DNA of 37,270 bases from Nymphaea colorata (lineage: Eukaryota > Streptophyta > Magnoliopsida > Nymphaeales > Nymphaeaceae): positions 1 to 37,270 of the forward strand of contig NW_022205018.1 in NCBI RefSeq assembly GCF_008831285.2, read 5' to 3'. The notes under the pieces are model-generated. The model had not been told where the DNA came from. It was given only the letters and a program-made list of their open reading frames with translations, and did not search any database. Positions within the stretch are counted from its first letter, which is position 1, and every line of letters begins with the position of its first letter. A program made the translations under genes and the position numbers. Shown here piece by piece: positions 10,221 through 20,254 of the stretch.

Positions 10221-13200
10221 TCACTCTCTTAGTTCCTTGACACGAGAACTAAGAGCATGACAGTTTGTGATTATAGTAACATGACAGTCTTTAGGAATCC
10301 TCTCTACAAGAACAGAGTCCATAATTCTGATCATGTTTGAGAAGAGAAACCCTTGTACCACCAACCTGGTTTTCCTGATTGGGGAGGCATTAAACCATAG
10401 TAAACCAGCCACTTTATAAACATTTGCAACACATGTAGTGACCACTTCCAGCCCCCACTCATCTTTACTCTGACAATGCCAAAAATGACTGAAAATTATG
10501 GTTTGCAGCTAGATATTTATCGCCTGTTTTACATATTGTCCTCATTCTTGTTTATAGAATACCTCACAACATGAGTGTCAAACTTTCCTCTTAGCAATCT
10601 CAGCTAGCTTAACCACCTCTTTATGCACCACCTGATTTTTGAAACACCATAGCTTCCAGATTGTGATATTGAAGCAGGCAAGCCAACACCATCCGAATTC
10701 ATTACATGAGAACCTCTTCCTCCACCACCAGTTCCAGACAGAGAAAAAGTCTGATGTATGGAATTTATCAACTCCAAACCATGAATAGATGTATTGCTAA
10801 ATGTTCATAGCATTAGTATATGTGAAAAGAAAGTGAGATAAATCTTCACAAGCCCTCCACACAACTTAAACACAGAAACAATGGAAGACCCTACATGTTG
10901 AAGTTTGGCATCAGCAGGTAGACGTTAATAACTACAAACAAACACAAGCCAGTTAGCTCTAGGTAATGCTTTTGCGTTTCACAATCTACAGTGCCATGTA
11001 ACTACCATTCCTTTAATTTTACATGATTCCAAACTTGGCTCCTGAGCTTTGCAGGTTTAAGATTTTCTTTAGAACAAAGAAAATCTGCACTTTGCATGAG
11101 CCTAAGTTGAAGGCAATCTCCAATGCATTGCCCATGCCACCATAGATTTAGCTCAATGTGGTGCTGTATTACGAAGGAAAGGTTCTACTTCCCAAGCAGA
11201 TCCAATGGAATCTGCTTGAGAAAAACATCCTCCGTAGAACTTAGCAAGCTCTCCATTCATCACATTTCAAGTAACAGATTTAGATCCCGCCCAAGAGAAG
11301 AAATATTAGGAACCATATCCACATTCCAAGTACTTTTCCTATTCAAATATTTTTTCATGCATAATGAGTCCCAAATGCCCTGGTGAAAAATTAATGTACA
11401 TCCTAGAAACAACCGATTAGCTTCATTGACCTCTTTAAGTTTTCTAATGCCGAGCCCACCTTCCTATTTAGGAAAAGCCAAGACATTCCAGGCAATTAAA
11501 TGAGGCTTATCCCCTCCATCTGACTCTTCCTATAAAAAACTGCACATAATCTGTTCCATTTTCTTAATGACACCAAGAGGGCACTTGAACACCAACATCC
11601 AGTAAATACGAAGTGCTTCTAATACTGATTTGATCAAGTAGATCCTACTGCATGGGAAAGTAGCATGCTTTTTCATAAACTAAGTTTACTCTGTATTTTT
11701 AAATGAATAAAAACATACCAACATTCTCAAATTCGTTGGCTTGGGAGTAAGACCCAAATATCGAGTAGGAAACTGTCCTAGGCTCTCGCCGAACTGATTA
11801 CAAATACTTGCAATCTTGCTTTGCCCATATTGAAAAAGTAGAATGCTGATTTTTGAAGGTTAATCATCATTCCAGCATGGAGTTCAAACAGAAAAAAAAA
11901 ATTGTAGATAAAGAAAGCCATTCTTGAAAGCTAAGAAAAGCAAGACGTCATCAGCATATATTGTAGAAAAAACTCCTTCTATGCCTCTTCGAAATGCAGT
12001 ACTTCAATCATTCTTCTTTGAATTGTAGCTTGCAAGGTATGTGAAAAGATTTTCATGACAATGAGGAATAAAAATGAAGATAAAGGTATCCTTATTGCAG
12101 ACCATGAGAAGATCCAAAGTGTTCACCTTGATGGTCATTAATCCCAAGAGCACAGAAATCATTTTTCACTACTGTCATTACTTTTTAAGTCCAAATAGGA
12201 TGAAATCCTAATTGCAAGATGGCAGCTTGTAAGAAAGTCCAATTGACCCTGTCATATGCTTTTGATAGGTCTATCTTCAACATAAGCTAGTTGATCTAGC
12301 TTTAGACATTGTGTATACCATCTCAAGCACAAGAAGAAGACATTGATGGATGTTTCTATCTTTCAAAAAACCACCTTGCATGTTGGAAATGACCCACTTT
12401 AGTGCCTTCTTCATTCTTGAAACCATGATTCTGAAAATAAATTTCAGTACACTATTCTCAAGAACAATATGTCTGAAATTGGAAATGTGCACAGCTGAAT
12501 CAAATTTAAGAATTATGATTATATGACTTCCGCCTAGTTCCTTAATAAGCTTTCCTTTCTAAAAAAAAAAAAAAATCTCTAGTGGCAACTGTGATATTAG
12601 TCCTTAACGTGTCCTGACTTTTTTGAAGGAACAATTTCAGAAACCCATTCAGACCTGGTGCGCTATTGGAGTTGGCACCCATAACAGCTATTGCACTTCC
12701 TCATCTGAAATGGGACTTAACAATGTTAAGTTTTCTTTTATAAATACGCTGTGACCTACAGCAAGCTGATCCATAATCATTCTTGTTGAGTTGTCACGGG
12801 TAAAAAATCTTTAAAAATGAGAAGTACATGCTGAAAGAATTGGATGCTCCTCATAAAACTCCCCATCATCTGTCTTCATGTGCAAGAGTCTATTTTTTTT
12901 TTACCTTCCTTGAAAATAGCGTGAAAACATTTGCTGTTATTATCCCCATTTTTTCGCCATGATACCCTTACTCTCTTTTTCTAGTACATGGCTTTATCTC
13001 TAAGAGCATCCGCAAGAAAACATCTAATATGATTTTCAGAAGTGGACCAGTTATGAGAGTCAATATCTTGCTTCTTATAAATTCCAATAAAATCCTTTTG
13101 AAGTACGTTAATTCCGGCATCAACTTTCTTGGTTCTATACTTACTCCAATTACTTAGGCATGGTCGTACTCTATTCTGTTTTGCGAGAAGTTTAAGCACT

Positions 13201-14003
13201 GCACATCCTCTACACTCCACTCTCCATGCTCTTGGAATAATGACCTTACAACTAGGTTGACACTCTCAATAAAGGAACTATTTAAATCTTCGTCTTCTCT
13301 TGCATGCAGTTTTAAAGATATTTAATTTACATGTAAAAGAGAAGTGCTGAGTGGTCTAAAGAACTTCTTGGTTCTACCAAAAGCTGCCCACAATTTTCAA
13401 CTTGCTCAAAAATCTATCTAATTTGCTTTGAACCAGTGCTGTCGGGGCACAGAATTGGTTCAAGTGAATGCTCTGTTTCTGTCCACAATCTCTCTTAGTC
13501 CAACATCTTAATGAATCCATTGAATGCTAAACAAGCTTGTCAAGCAGGGGCAGGCCCATTTTTCCGACTCCTTATAAGTTGAATTAAAATCTTTCATTAT
13601 AATACTAACATTTGTTTATTGGCAATAATGATATTTAACATAACCAATTGGTCTTTGCGAATTCTAGAGTGAGGGTGAAGATACACCCCTATTGTATCAA
13701 AGTTGAGATTTAAAGCTTATGAGTAAACAAACAATCCATCCAAAATTTATTAAATTTGCAACTAGTCAATCTAAAATCAGACTGTCTCTAACTACACACA
13801 ATTATGGCCTCATTAAGATTCGTATCAATATTAGATTAAAAAAAAAACTCCTCATAGTGATTGCAAAAGGATTTGAAGTTGTCCGCATTCAACATGATAT
13901 AAACATGAAAATGATCCCAAGTTGATGAGATATCACCCAATTGCCAAAATCTTTCTAGGTTGTTAGAGTACCAAGGCCTCTAACATTCCAACTATTAACT
14001 TCA
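10221..14003 (-). pseudogene. LINE ORF2 relic (endonuclease plus reverse transcriptase)
   Basis: In minus-strand order the following can be seen. (1) An AP-endonuclease start, NSWNVRGLG, at ~13966-13998; a DFNS motif preceded by Lys instead of Gly at ~13590; and a relic of the FTWTN motif with Trp replaced by a stop at ~13462. (2) A linker tract resembling the usual WL-GD-N-FFH region (SWRKNGDNNSKCFHAIF) at ~12920-12965. (3) The start of reverse transcriptase around 12370-12490, with ISNMQGGFLKDRNI in place of the usual Q-AF--GR-I. (4) KIDLSKAYDRVNW at ~12243-12284. (5) The catalytic YADDV at 11944-11958. The C-terminal portion ends at 10221. Stops interrupt every domain, and frameshifts separate them. 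The family copies its RNA by target-primed reverse transcription; this copy cannot encode a working enzyme. The plus-strand frame at 14015-14425 is an antisense shadow of the element. Confidence 0.88.
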
Positions 14004-14589
14004 TTTGATGGCAATTGGCAACTCCTCTTATGATCCTTTTCCTACAGGAGAACATTCTCTTTGTTATGGAAATCCTCTGCTCCTTGGATATCCATGAATG
14101 GATCATGTTGCGCCAACTTCCTTTCTTTCAGGACAGAACTTTATATAGCCTTAAAAAATGTTGTCCCACAACCCTTCTTCTTAAAATTGTTAACTTCTTT
14201 GGAATGGAGAGCTCTTTTTTGTTCAAACTAATATTCATAGGAGAGGAAGACCTTTTATCTTTTTGTTTTCAGGCCATTAGTACAGTCCTAGTGGAGTTCA
14301 AACAGCCAAATCCAGGAAAAAATTCCTCCTCAACTTCTGTGGCTTTCTTATTGGTCTCATGGCAGGACTCAGCAATAGTTTTACCATGGTTAACCTTCAA
14401 TGAAGATGATTCCATCACCATTTGATATGAGATAATCCCTTGACATCGTGGCCCATAGATCATAGGTCTTCAATAGGATCTTTTTCAAGAGGCACAAATT
14501 GATTTCATTTAATATTAGATAGCTGCATTCTTAGAGCCTAGATTCCACCTTCTATTAGCAACAATGGCCTGAGTACATCATTTGAGGGT

Positions 14590-15219
14590 TTAGTATTCAC
14601 TTTTCCCTCCCTCATACGAGTGAGACGATCTCTTGTGGAATGTAATGAAACCCCACATAAGGTACAGAAACAAATTTTTGTTTCATCTTCCACCATTTAT
14701 TCAAGAACTTTATCACCATCAAGTATACAAATCGAACCCATAAGTGAAGCCATCAGCATCTACAAAAAAATTACCCAGAACCTTAACGACACCAGCTAAC
14801 ACCTTGCAGTTCCACATATAAGGAGGCAACTTCGGTAGACGAATCCCTAGAGGGGTTCTCGTGGCAGCTTGAAGTCGGAGTGGCATTCCTGACTTCCACT
14901 TGCTAGAGACCAAAAACCTATCACGAACACGCCATTTTTTTTGTTGCATAACTTCCTCTAAATATTTCTTTGAGGAAGCCTTGATCAAAAAGAGTCAGGA
15001 AGGAGTGAAAATTGTTTTCACCTGATACAAATTGTGAAAAACTTCCACCCAATCCAGATGAAATCTTGAGCTACCGCCTAATAGAATTGCAATAGCAGTC
15101 CATCTGAAAGGTCTGATCATTTGCTTCCCCTCAATTTCACACACTGCAAGATCTGGTAATCCAAATGCCTCCTCCCACTCATTTTGGTCCACAACACCAG
15201 CGCTCTTTACCACCGACAC
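14590..15219 (-). pseudogene. LINE ORF1 relic (DUF4283-like, zinc knuckle damaged)
   Basis: Two open stretches on the minus strand (15219-14998 and 14988-14719) share one frame and are separated by an in-frame TGA at 14995-14997. They contain IRPFRWTAIAILLGG and, further on, FLVSSKWKSGMPLR and GIRLPKLPPYMW. The I-LP-LP--MW pattern is typical of the DUF4283 RNA-binding/gag-like domain in plant LINE ORF1. Downstream at ~14624-14672 lies a CCHC knuckle relic, CTLCGVSLHSTRDR, in which the last Cys is replaced by Arg. ORF1 proteins of this family coat the element RNA. The position just upstream of ORF2 fits plant L1 elements. The N-terminal boundary is not clear. Confidence 0.75.
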
Positions 15220-15537
15220 CCAAAATCATCGCGCTGATAGAACTGACTGGAATCCTTGATCAATAGGTGACTTTTCATGATCCATCATCTCTAAGGATGG
15301 GCGAGAGCCTCCACCACCCACGATAAAGTGATGTTCATGAACATTTTCCTAACTCTAACCTAGGGTTCATGTTGTTCCCTTTCTCTGCTCCTTCACGTGA
15401 TAACCACATCTTCTCCTTGACCAAGAACTGTTACATGTGGAAAAATCCACACGCTACTCACTTTGACCATGAGCTTCTTTTCCCCACCATTTGTATTTAA
15501 ATCCAAACCCTTAGTCACAACCTACCTCATGATCTCC

Positions 15538-15547
15538 TTTATAAATA
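15538..15547 (+). promoter_or_regulatory. Possible TATA box of protease copy 1
   Basis: TTTATAAATA lies about 41-50 bp upstream of the position equivalent to the start codon of protease copy 1 (ATA at 15588). Spacing and sequence suit a plant core promoter, but the gene behind it is dead and the match could be chance in AT-rich DNA. Confidence 0.35.
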
Positions 15548-15587
15548 CAAGGAGTTTTTCTTTGTAGATCTATGATTAACAGTTGCC

Positions 15588-17555
15588 ATAGCCACCTTCC
15601 TCTCCTCCTTCATGATCCTCCTCCTGTAACTTCTCCCAGTTGCACTATCAAACTTTCCTACCAACATCTTCACTAACACTGTCAATGTTAACAAAAATCC
15701 AGGCTTCTCGATAGACATCTTCACCAAGACTTGCCTCTCTCTCATCTCTATGATCCTTCATCCACTCCAGTTCGACGCACTGAGCAGGGCAGCTCTATGC
15801 TTCAAGTTGAGCTCCGATTGGCTTCAGGTTATGCCAACACCAACAAAACGACTATCCACGTGTATTCTCATGAAGACTGACCAGATGAACTAATTCCAAT
15901 GCCTGACCGTTAAAATCTGGAAATATCTGGCAAATTCCAGATTTCAAGGAAATGCCCCGATAACTTAGAAGTTTAGAACTAAAGCCCATTGATCCTAGAA
16001 ACGTTCATCTGGGTTATCACAGTGGAACTTGATGCATGAAAAGAAAGAAGTAAATGGAAACTTGTGTCGTAAAAAGTTTAGAAACGAGTTGATCTGGCAA
16101 CTCTATCTTGTGAAAAGTAACAAAAATTGATTGAAACTTGTGTCCAGCTATCTAAGGGTCCTTTCAAGATTCAATTGCTATGATTATTTTCTTTGTTTTC
16201 ATGTTTAATTGAGTTGAGGAGGACTATCTGGTCAACTTGTGAAATTGTTGGGGTCCGCTAAACAGATGAAACTGCCGACAAGCGTTGACATCCTCCAATC
16301 AACCTGGTTGAAATGTTTTGGAAAACTTCGCCTGTATGACAAGACAAAAAATTAAAAAGAAAGTTGGCCGTATGTCCAACTATTTCTTATCAAATCCCAC
16401 CATACAACCTATATACTTAAATCTATGAGAGAATAGGCTGGTAGGCAGTTGTTTCGAGTTATCGAAGCAGCAACTTCATGTGCTATAAAAAGAAGACATT
16501 GATACATCTATATATAGAGAGTTTCTCATGCAGCTTTACATTAGAGCATCACTAGAAGTCCAATCCTATGGGTCATGATCGATACTGGCAGCAACCTCAT
16601 ATGGACATTGTGTGTTCCTTACTACAACTTTACCTACCAAATGAACTCCACATTAAAGCCAATTCAGTCTTCCACATACCATAACCTGAGATGCACCACT
16701 AGCTTCTGGTCCGCTTGTGATGACAACCAACTTCGTAGCGTCAAGTCCTCATATGGTGATGGATCTGTTGTAGAAGGGTCCCTTGCTCTCAAAAGATTTT
16801 GGTTTGAGATGGCACTGATGGCATCAAGCTTCCGACAATCGCCTTTGGTTGCGTTCATAAAGAAAATAGTGTTGATTTCAAAAATCTTGTCGATCCTAGT
16901 CTTGTTGGCCTCAGGCCAGGAACTCTTTCACTTGTTAGTCACATCGGCTTCTTTATTAACCATAAATTTGCTTACAGTCTTCCTCTCCATAGCAAGAAAA
17001 ATAATGTCATTGAGTAGATCAAATTCTGTGAGGAGGTAGAGTTCTTCGGAACCCAAGAGGTTGAACAGACGCCAATGAAAGCAAATGCAGCTCAAGGCAC
17101 TTTCTATACACTCACACTAGATTACATAAATGTGGGGAACAACAGACTCAACATATAGTTTGGAGGTGCACAGACAGCAACATGGTTGGGATATGCTGGA
17201 TCAATCATGATAGACTCGGGTACCACACTGACTATCTTGCCAAAGATGTGTATGACCAAGTGGCAAACACGGTGGCTAAAGCACAAACCATAAAAGATTC
17301 TAGCATCCTAACCAAGATTATTTGTGTTATAATGTAGAGAATACTGGTGATCCATATTAAGGATTGCTGGAGATGACCTTTCATTCCACCAATGCAGACA
17401 TGAATTTGCCACCTTCAAATATCTTTTGGATGTATAGAAGTGCGACGGCTAGCTTAGCCATTTTCGGGAATGTTTTCCAGCAGAACATGCATGTGAAATA
17501 TGATCTGGGGAAGGGGCTGCTTTCTTTTGCACCAATTGAATGTACTCAGGGCTAA
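15588..17555 (+). pseudogene. Aspartic protease pseudogene, copy 1 (nepenthesin/CDR1-type, A1B)
   Basis: Plant A1B proteases are secreted, pepsin-like enzymes made with a signal peptide and pro-segment. Copy 1 aligns with copy 3 from its signal peptide: ATA replaces ATG at 15588, a TAA interrupts the leucine-rich segment (15627-15629), and NPGFSIDI corresponds to LGFSIDLIHRDSS. After ~15885 about 0.66 kb is inserted. Homology resumes at ~16556 with the first catalytic motif DTGS (16581-16592) and the flap SYGDGS. A frameshift near 16808 moves the reading to LPTIAFGCVHKE and KFAYSLPLHSK, followed by stops. The second catalytic motif DSGT is kept at 17213-17224, and the C-terminus (FGNVFQQNMHVKYDLGKG) ends at 17555. 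Both active-site motifs survive, so the damage is in frame and start rather than catalysis. Genes of this type are usually intronless, so I read the gap as an insertion, not an intron. Confidence 0.85.
15886..16550. other. Insertion of ~0.66 kb inside protease copy 1
   Basis: This is absent from copies 2 and 3, where the equivalent junction (TCTCATGAAACTCTCACTTGG) is continuous. It has no open frame of note and no terminal repeats that I can recognise. It contains two TATA-like motifs near its right end (TGCTATAAAAAG at ~16480 and CTATATATAGAG at ~16508). It could be a foreign promoter-bearing fragment, a decayed MITE or, less likely, an intron. Confidence 0.5.
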
Positions 17556-17559
17556 AGTT

Positions 17560-18110
17560 GTATACGTATATATATATATGTATATATATATTTCTTTCGT
17601 GATGATCTATGTGGTTCTCTATACTAGTCTATAATTGGCAGCATTGGACGCTGCTTATGTTTTATGTCCTGATTGTCATGTGGTTGATGGTGTTATTTTT
17701 TCATGTTGAATAAATATATGTATCTTGTTTTGAAGATGTTTTCCCCTCCGTTGAAGTTTAAAGCTTAACTTAGATATGTCTGAGTGAGTATGAACACTAA
17801 CTATGGCTTTAACTCGACTGTCGCTAATACTGGCAATTCTGTCGCTAATAAGTAATCACGATGGTCAAAACTCTACCAACACAAGTCCCGTTGCACAAAC
17901 ATTACCGATGAAAATGGCCACCATGTCTTAGTTGTGTTTGTTGCGACATTAGTTGCTTTAAGTTAGCATAATGACGATGGAATGTGCCTACACCTTATTG
18001 TAACTTTGACGATGGAATTTTCCGTCCCATAACACAATGTGTTCTGTGACGGTTATATAAGTCGCTTAACTTCACAATGTCTTTTAACTTTGCAACTAAC
18101 AATGCTAACC
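17560..18110 (+). repeat. Duplicated 3' flank of protease copies 1 and 2, with CACTA-like sequence
   Basis: Collinear with ~28135-28650. Both have a TA run, then TGTGATGATCT (CGTGATGATCT here), GGACGCTGCTTA, GATGTTTTCCCCTCCGTT and a block of TGTCGCTAATA / TTGCGACAT / GATGGAATGTGCC / CATAACACAATGTG phrases. The repeated GTCGCTAAT and GACGGAA-like words resemble subterminal repeats of CACTA-type DNA transposons, but no transposase or clear CACTA terminus is visible. An AATAAA at 17709-17714, ~155 bp after the protease stop, could be the old poly(A) signal. Confidence 0.65.
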
Positions 18111-18161
18111 CTCCATCAAGAATGATGGTTGTTGTAGCTTGCACAGTGTACTTGCTAGCAA

Positions 18162-18305
18162 AATATTTTCGAGTCCCTTACACATGTTTGGAACGGATTT
18201 AGTACACAGCGACATATTCGTGAGTCCCTGACACATGTATGGGACGGATTTAGTGCACAACGACATATTTTCAAGTTGCTGACACATGTTTGGAACAGAT
18301 TTTGG
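18162..18305. repeat. 51-bp tandem repeat, about 2.8 units
   Basis: CACATGT occurs at 18181, 18232 and 18283, exactly 51 bp apart, within a unit holding GAGTCCCT-ACACATGT-TGG, ACGGATTTAGT and CACA-CGACATATT. Because 51 is a multiple of 3, the minus strand stays open (18105-18311) and reads as a 17-residue repeat with KSVP-MC and NMSLCT. This is probably a by-product of period and composition rather than a gene. Confidence 0.8.
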
Positions 18306-18528
18306 GATCACTGAAGAATATTAAACAAGTGCATGTGTAGCTAAAATTCGGAACATATAGTACCTGCTCTGCGTTTAATTCATTAGAAGATTAATTTTTT
18401 TGTTAATTGAAATGCAGTTACGTTTCTTGAAATAAGAATATGGTGCTTTTATATATATATTTTTAAAAAAAGCAGAATATTATTCTTAACAAGTTCCATC
18501 TAAGAGGATTTAAAAGTCTCAGTGCAGG

Positions 18529-18636
18529 TTACACAAAAGACTTTACCTCCAGAAAGTTGTAAGCTTCAATAGTCTTATATGTACTCTTTTTCATAGGGTC
18601 AAACAAAGAGATCTGGTTACTACGAGAAGAGTAGCA
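18529..18636 (-). pseudogene. Possible antisense fragment of a fourth aspartic protease
   Basis: The minus-strand frame reads CYSSRSNQ, then SLFDPMKKSTYKT, before a stop at 18529. The matching segment of copy 2 reads CDSRSGQ, then TMFDPLQSSTYKS. This is the N-lobe stretch just after the DTGS region of plant A1B proteases (Cys-rich loop followed by FDP--SSTY). Only ~35 codons are convincing; no catalytic motif is seen on either side, and DNA upstream of 18640 is not recognisable. If real it is a truncated, inverted and diverged paralogue. The match is short, so chance cannot be excluded. Confidence 0.45.
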
Positions 18637-18639
18637 TAA

Positions 18640-19735
18640 CTGGTCGAGTTAAGAGTTTGGTGAGAGTAAGGTAGTCAGTTCCAATACCATGAGCATTATT
18701 CTCAATGAACCATAAAGGTTGGCCGGAGCTACTCCTAAACTGAAGGGAGTGACAGTAAATTCCGCTGGTTTTGGTGTTTCTCTAGACCCTGGGGTAACGG
18801 GGATGAGTAGAGCTTCTGCCCCTCATGCATGCAGCTGGCAGGTTCACTCCCGCTCACCCGTAACAAAGAAGAGTTTTCTCCACAAGCAAGAGGTCCACTA
18901 AAATGTCATGCATTTGAGAACAGTGTTTACAAAAGTTGCCCTGAATTAATTTAAGTCAATTTGAATTGTTTGGCAAACCTGTTTTATCCAGTGGCTGTTG
19001 CCCCATGTTGTTATTTATTTATCTTTAAATACTTTTAAGATTTTTTATTTTCTATTTTTCACTTATTTTTTTAAATACAGTATACTGATTTCATCTTACC
19101 GACAGCCTGCAGGTTGTTTCGCTTTGGGTTTTGGTTCTGATTCCGATTGTTATAAACATTTATTAGAAACGAATGGTCTATATAATGGATTCATTTTCAC
19201 TATTATCCAAATAAATATATATTGTTGAAGGTTCCGCACTGCATTCAATCATCAAACAAGTAACCTACTTAATTTGCTATTTATTTTAAATGTGCATTTG
19301 TCAGTGTGAATTCAAATTTTATTTTAAAATTTTATACGAACCCTATTTTGATTGTCAGGACCATGAAATTCATGGAAGTACAGAAAATTGAGATTGGGGC
19401 TAGAGCCTTTGGTGGAGTCATACGTGGGCTGGTGTAGGCAGTTGCCCAAATGGTCCTATCAAATTTCTTTATTTTCATTTTTACGTAAGCTTTCAACTAC
19501 TTGCTTCTTTATATGCACCAGTGACCCTATAGGTATGAGATTCTTTAAATTAGTGCCCCTAAGCCCAACACTCCTAACTCTAGCTGCCACTAACCATGGT
19601 TGGAGGTGGAACTAGCTAGATGATAAAATAATGAAGTTTCTGCTAATTGATTGTACTAAGTTTTTTCTTAATCATGTAATAAATATGTTACCAATTGGTA
19701 GCTTCGCCGTTGACCGTCAGTGTCGAAAACTCAAG
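18640..19735. other. Intergenic, no gene recognised
   Basis: Positions 18719-18901 include a small, relatively GC-rich open frame without a known domain. Positions 19388-19430 contain TGGGCTGGTGTAGGCAGTTG, a phrase like those in decayed plant retroelements. The rest is AT-rich and featureless to my reading. Confidence 0.45.
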
Positions 19736-19815
19736 CAGCATCGATTGAAGAAATCAACAAGCGACATCCCATGACAATGCTGGTGGCTAAAGTTCAGTTT
19801 CTCCTCCTCCACCAC
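19736..19815 (+). repeat. Dispersed repeat R3, copy 2
   Basis: Matches 6640-6735 (see that entry). It lies ~100 bp upstream of duplication B block 1. Positions 19848-19885 also resemble 4882-4915. Confidence 0.7.
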
Positions 19816-19916
19816 CCTTCTCTCCTCATTCTTCTTGACTTTTATTTGAATCCCTTGAATATTCAGGAATGACCTGGCCAATCCAGTTTTCAGTCGACCT
19901 GATAGGATCATCAATC

Positions 19917-20254
19917 TTCCAACTTCACATACGTATTTTGATTTGAGCCTTTTTATTCCACCTCTTAAGTATGCGTCTCTACCACCAAGTCTGCAACTTT
20001 AATATCAAGGATGATTAGACTGTCATATAATGTATATTAATGGTTCTATTCAACAGGGTGGCTCCTTTTTTTTTGGCTTGTCTTCCACTGAAAGTGAAAT
20101 GTGGTGGAAGAAAGAAACAAAGTGACAGCTCATGCCCTTTGAGTTCTCTTGCATGTAGAGATAGAGATAAAGAGAGGGAGAGAGGAAAAGAGATGGGAAT
20201 TACATGTTTTATTCTTATTTTAAATAGTAGTTTGTGCTGCCGAGTGGGAGAGAG
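19917..20254 (+). repeat. Segmental duplication B, block 1 (repeat R1)
   Basis: Counterpart of 3117-3440, with the same landmarks in the same order. Similarity stops at GGGAGAGAGAAAT (~20254), where duplication A continues into block 2; here ~3.7 kb of other DNA intervenes. Confidence 0.8.

Larger units (their letters stand above)
10098..15360 (-). mobile_element. Nearly full-length, defective L1-type LINE retrotransposon
   Basis: Read on the minus strand this has plant L1 order: ORF1 (DUF4283-like region plus a zinc-knuckle relic), then ORF2 with endonuclease, reverse transcriptase and a C-terminal part. On the plus strand a T-rich run at ~10092-10118 lies ~100 bp beyond the ORF2 stop, which fits the 3' poly(A) tail of a minus-strand insertion. 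The 5' end is not sharply defined; it lies between ~15300 and ~15530, since protease copy 1 with its TATA region begins just beyond. Many stops and frameshifts make it non-autonomous. I could not identify a target-site duplication. Confidence 0.88.

Noticed and set aside
14015-14425. 136-codon plus-strand open frame
   Set aside because: Lies antisense to the ORF1-ORF2 junction of the LINE, whose motifs are on the minus strand.
18105-18311. 68-codon minus-strand frame with 17-residue repeats
   Set aside because: The frame stays open because the DNA repeat period (51 bp) is a multiple of three; no independent evidence for a peptide gene.
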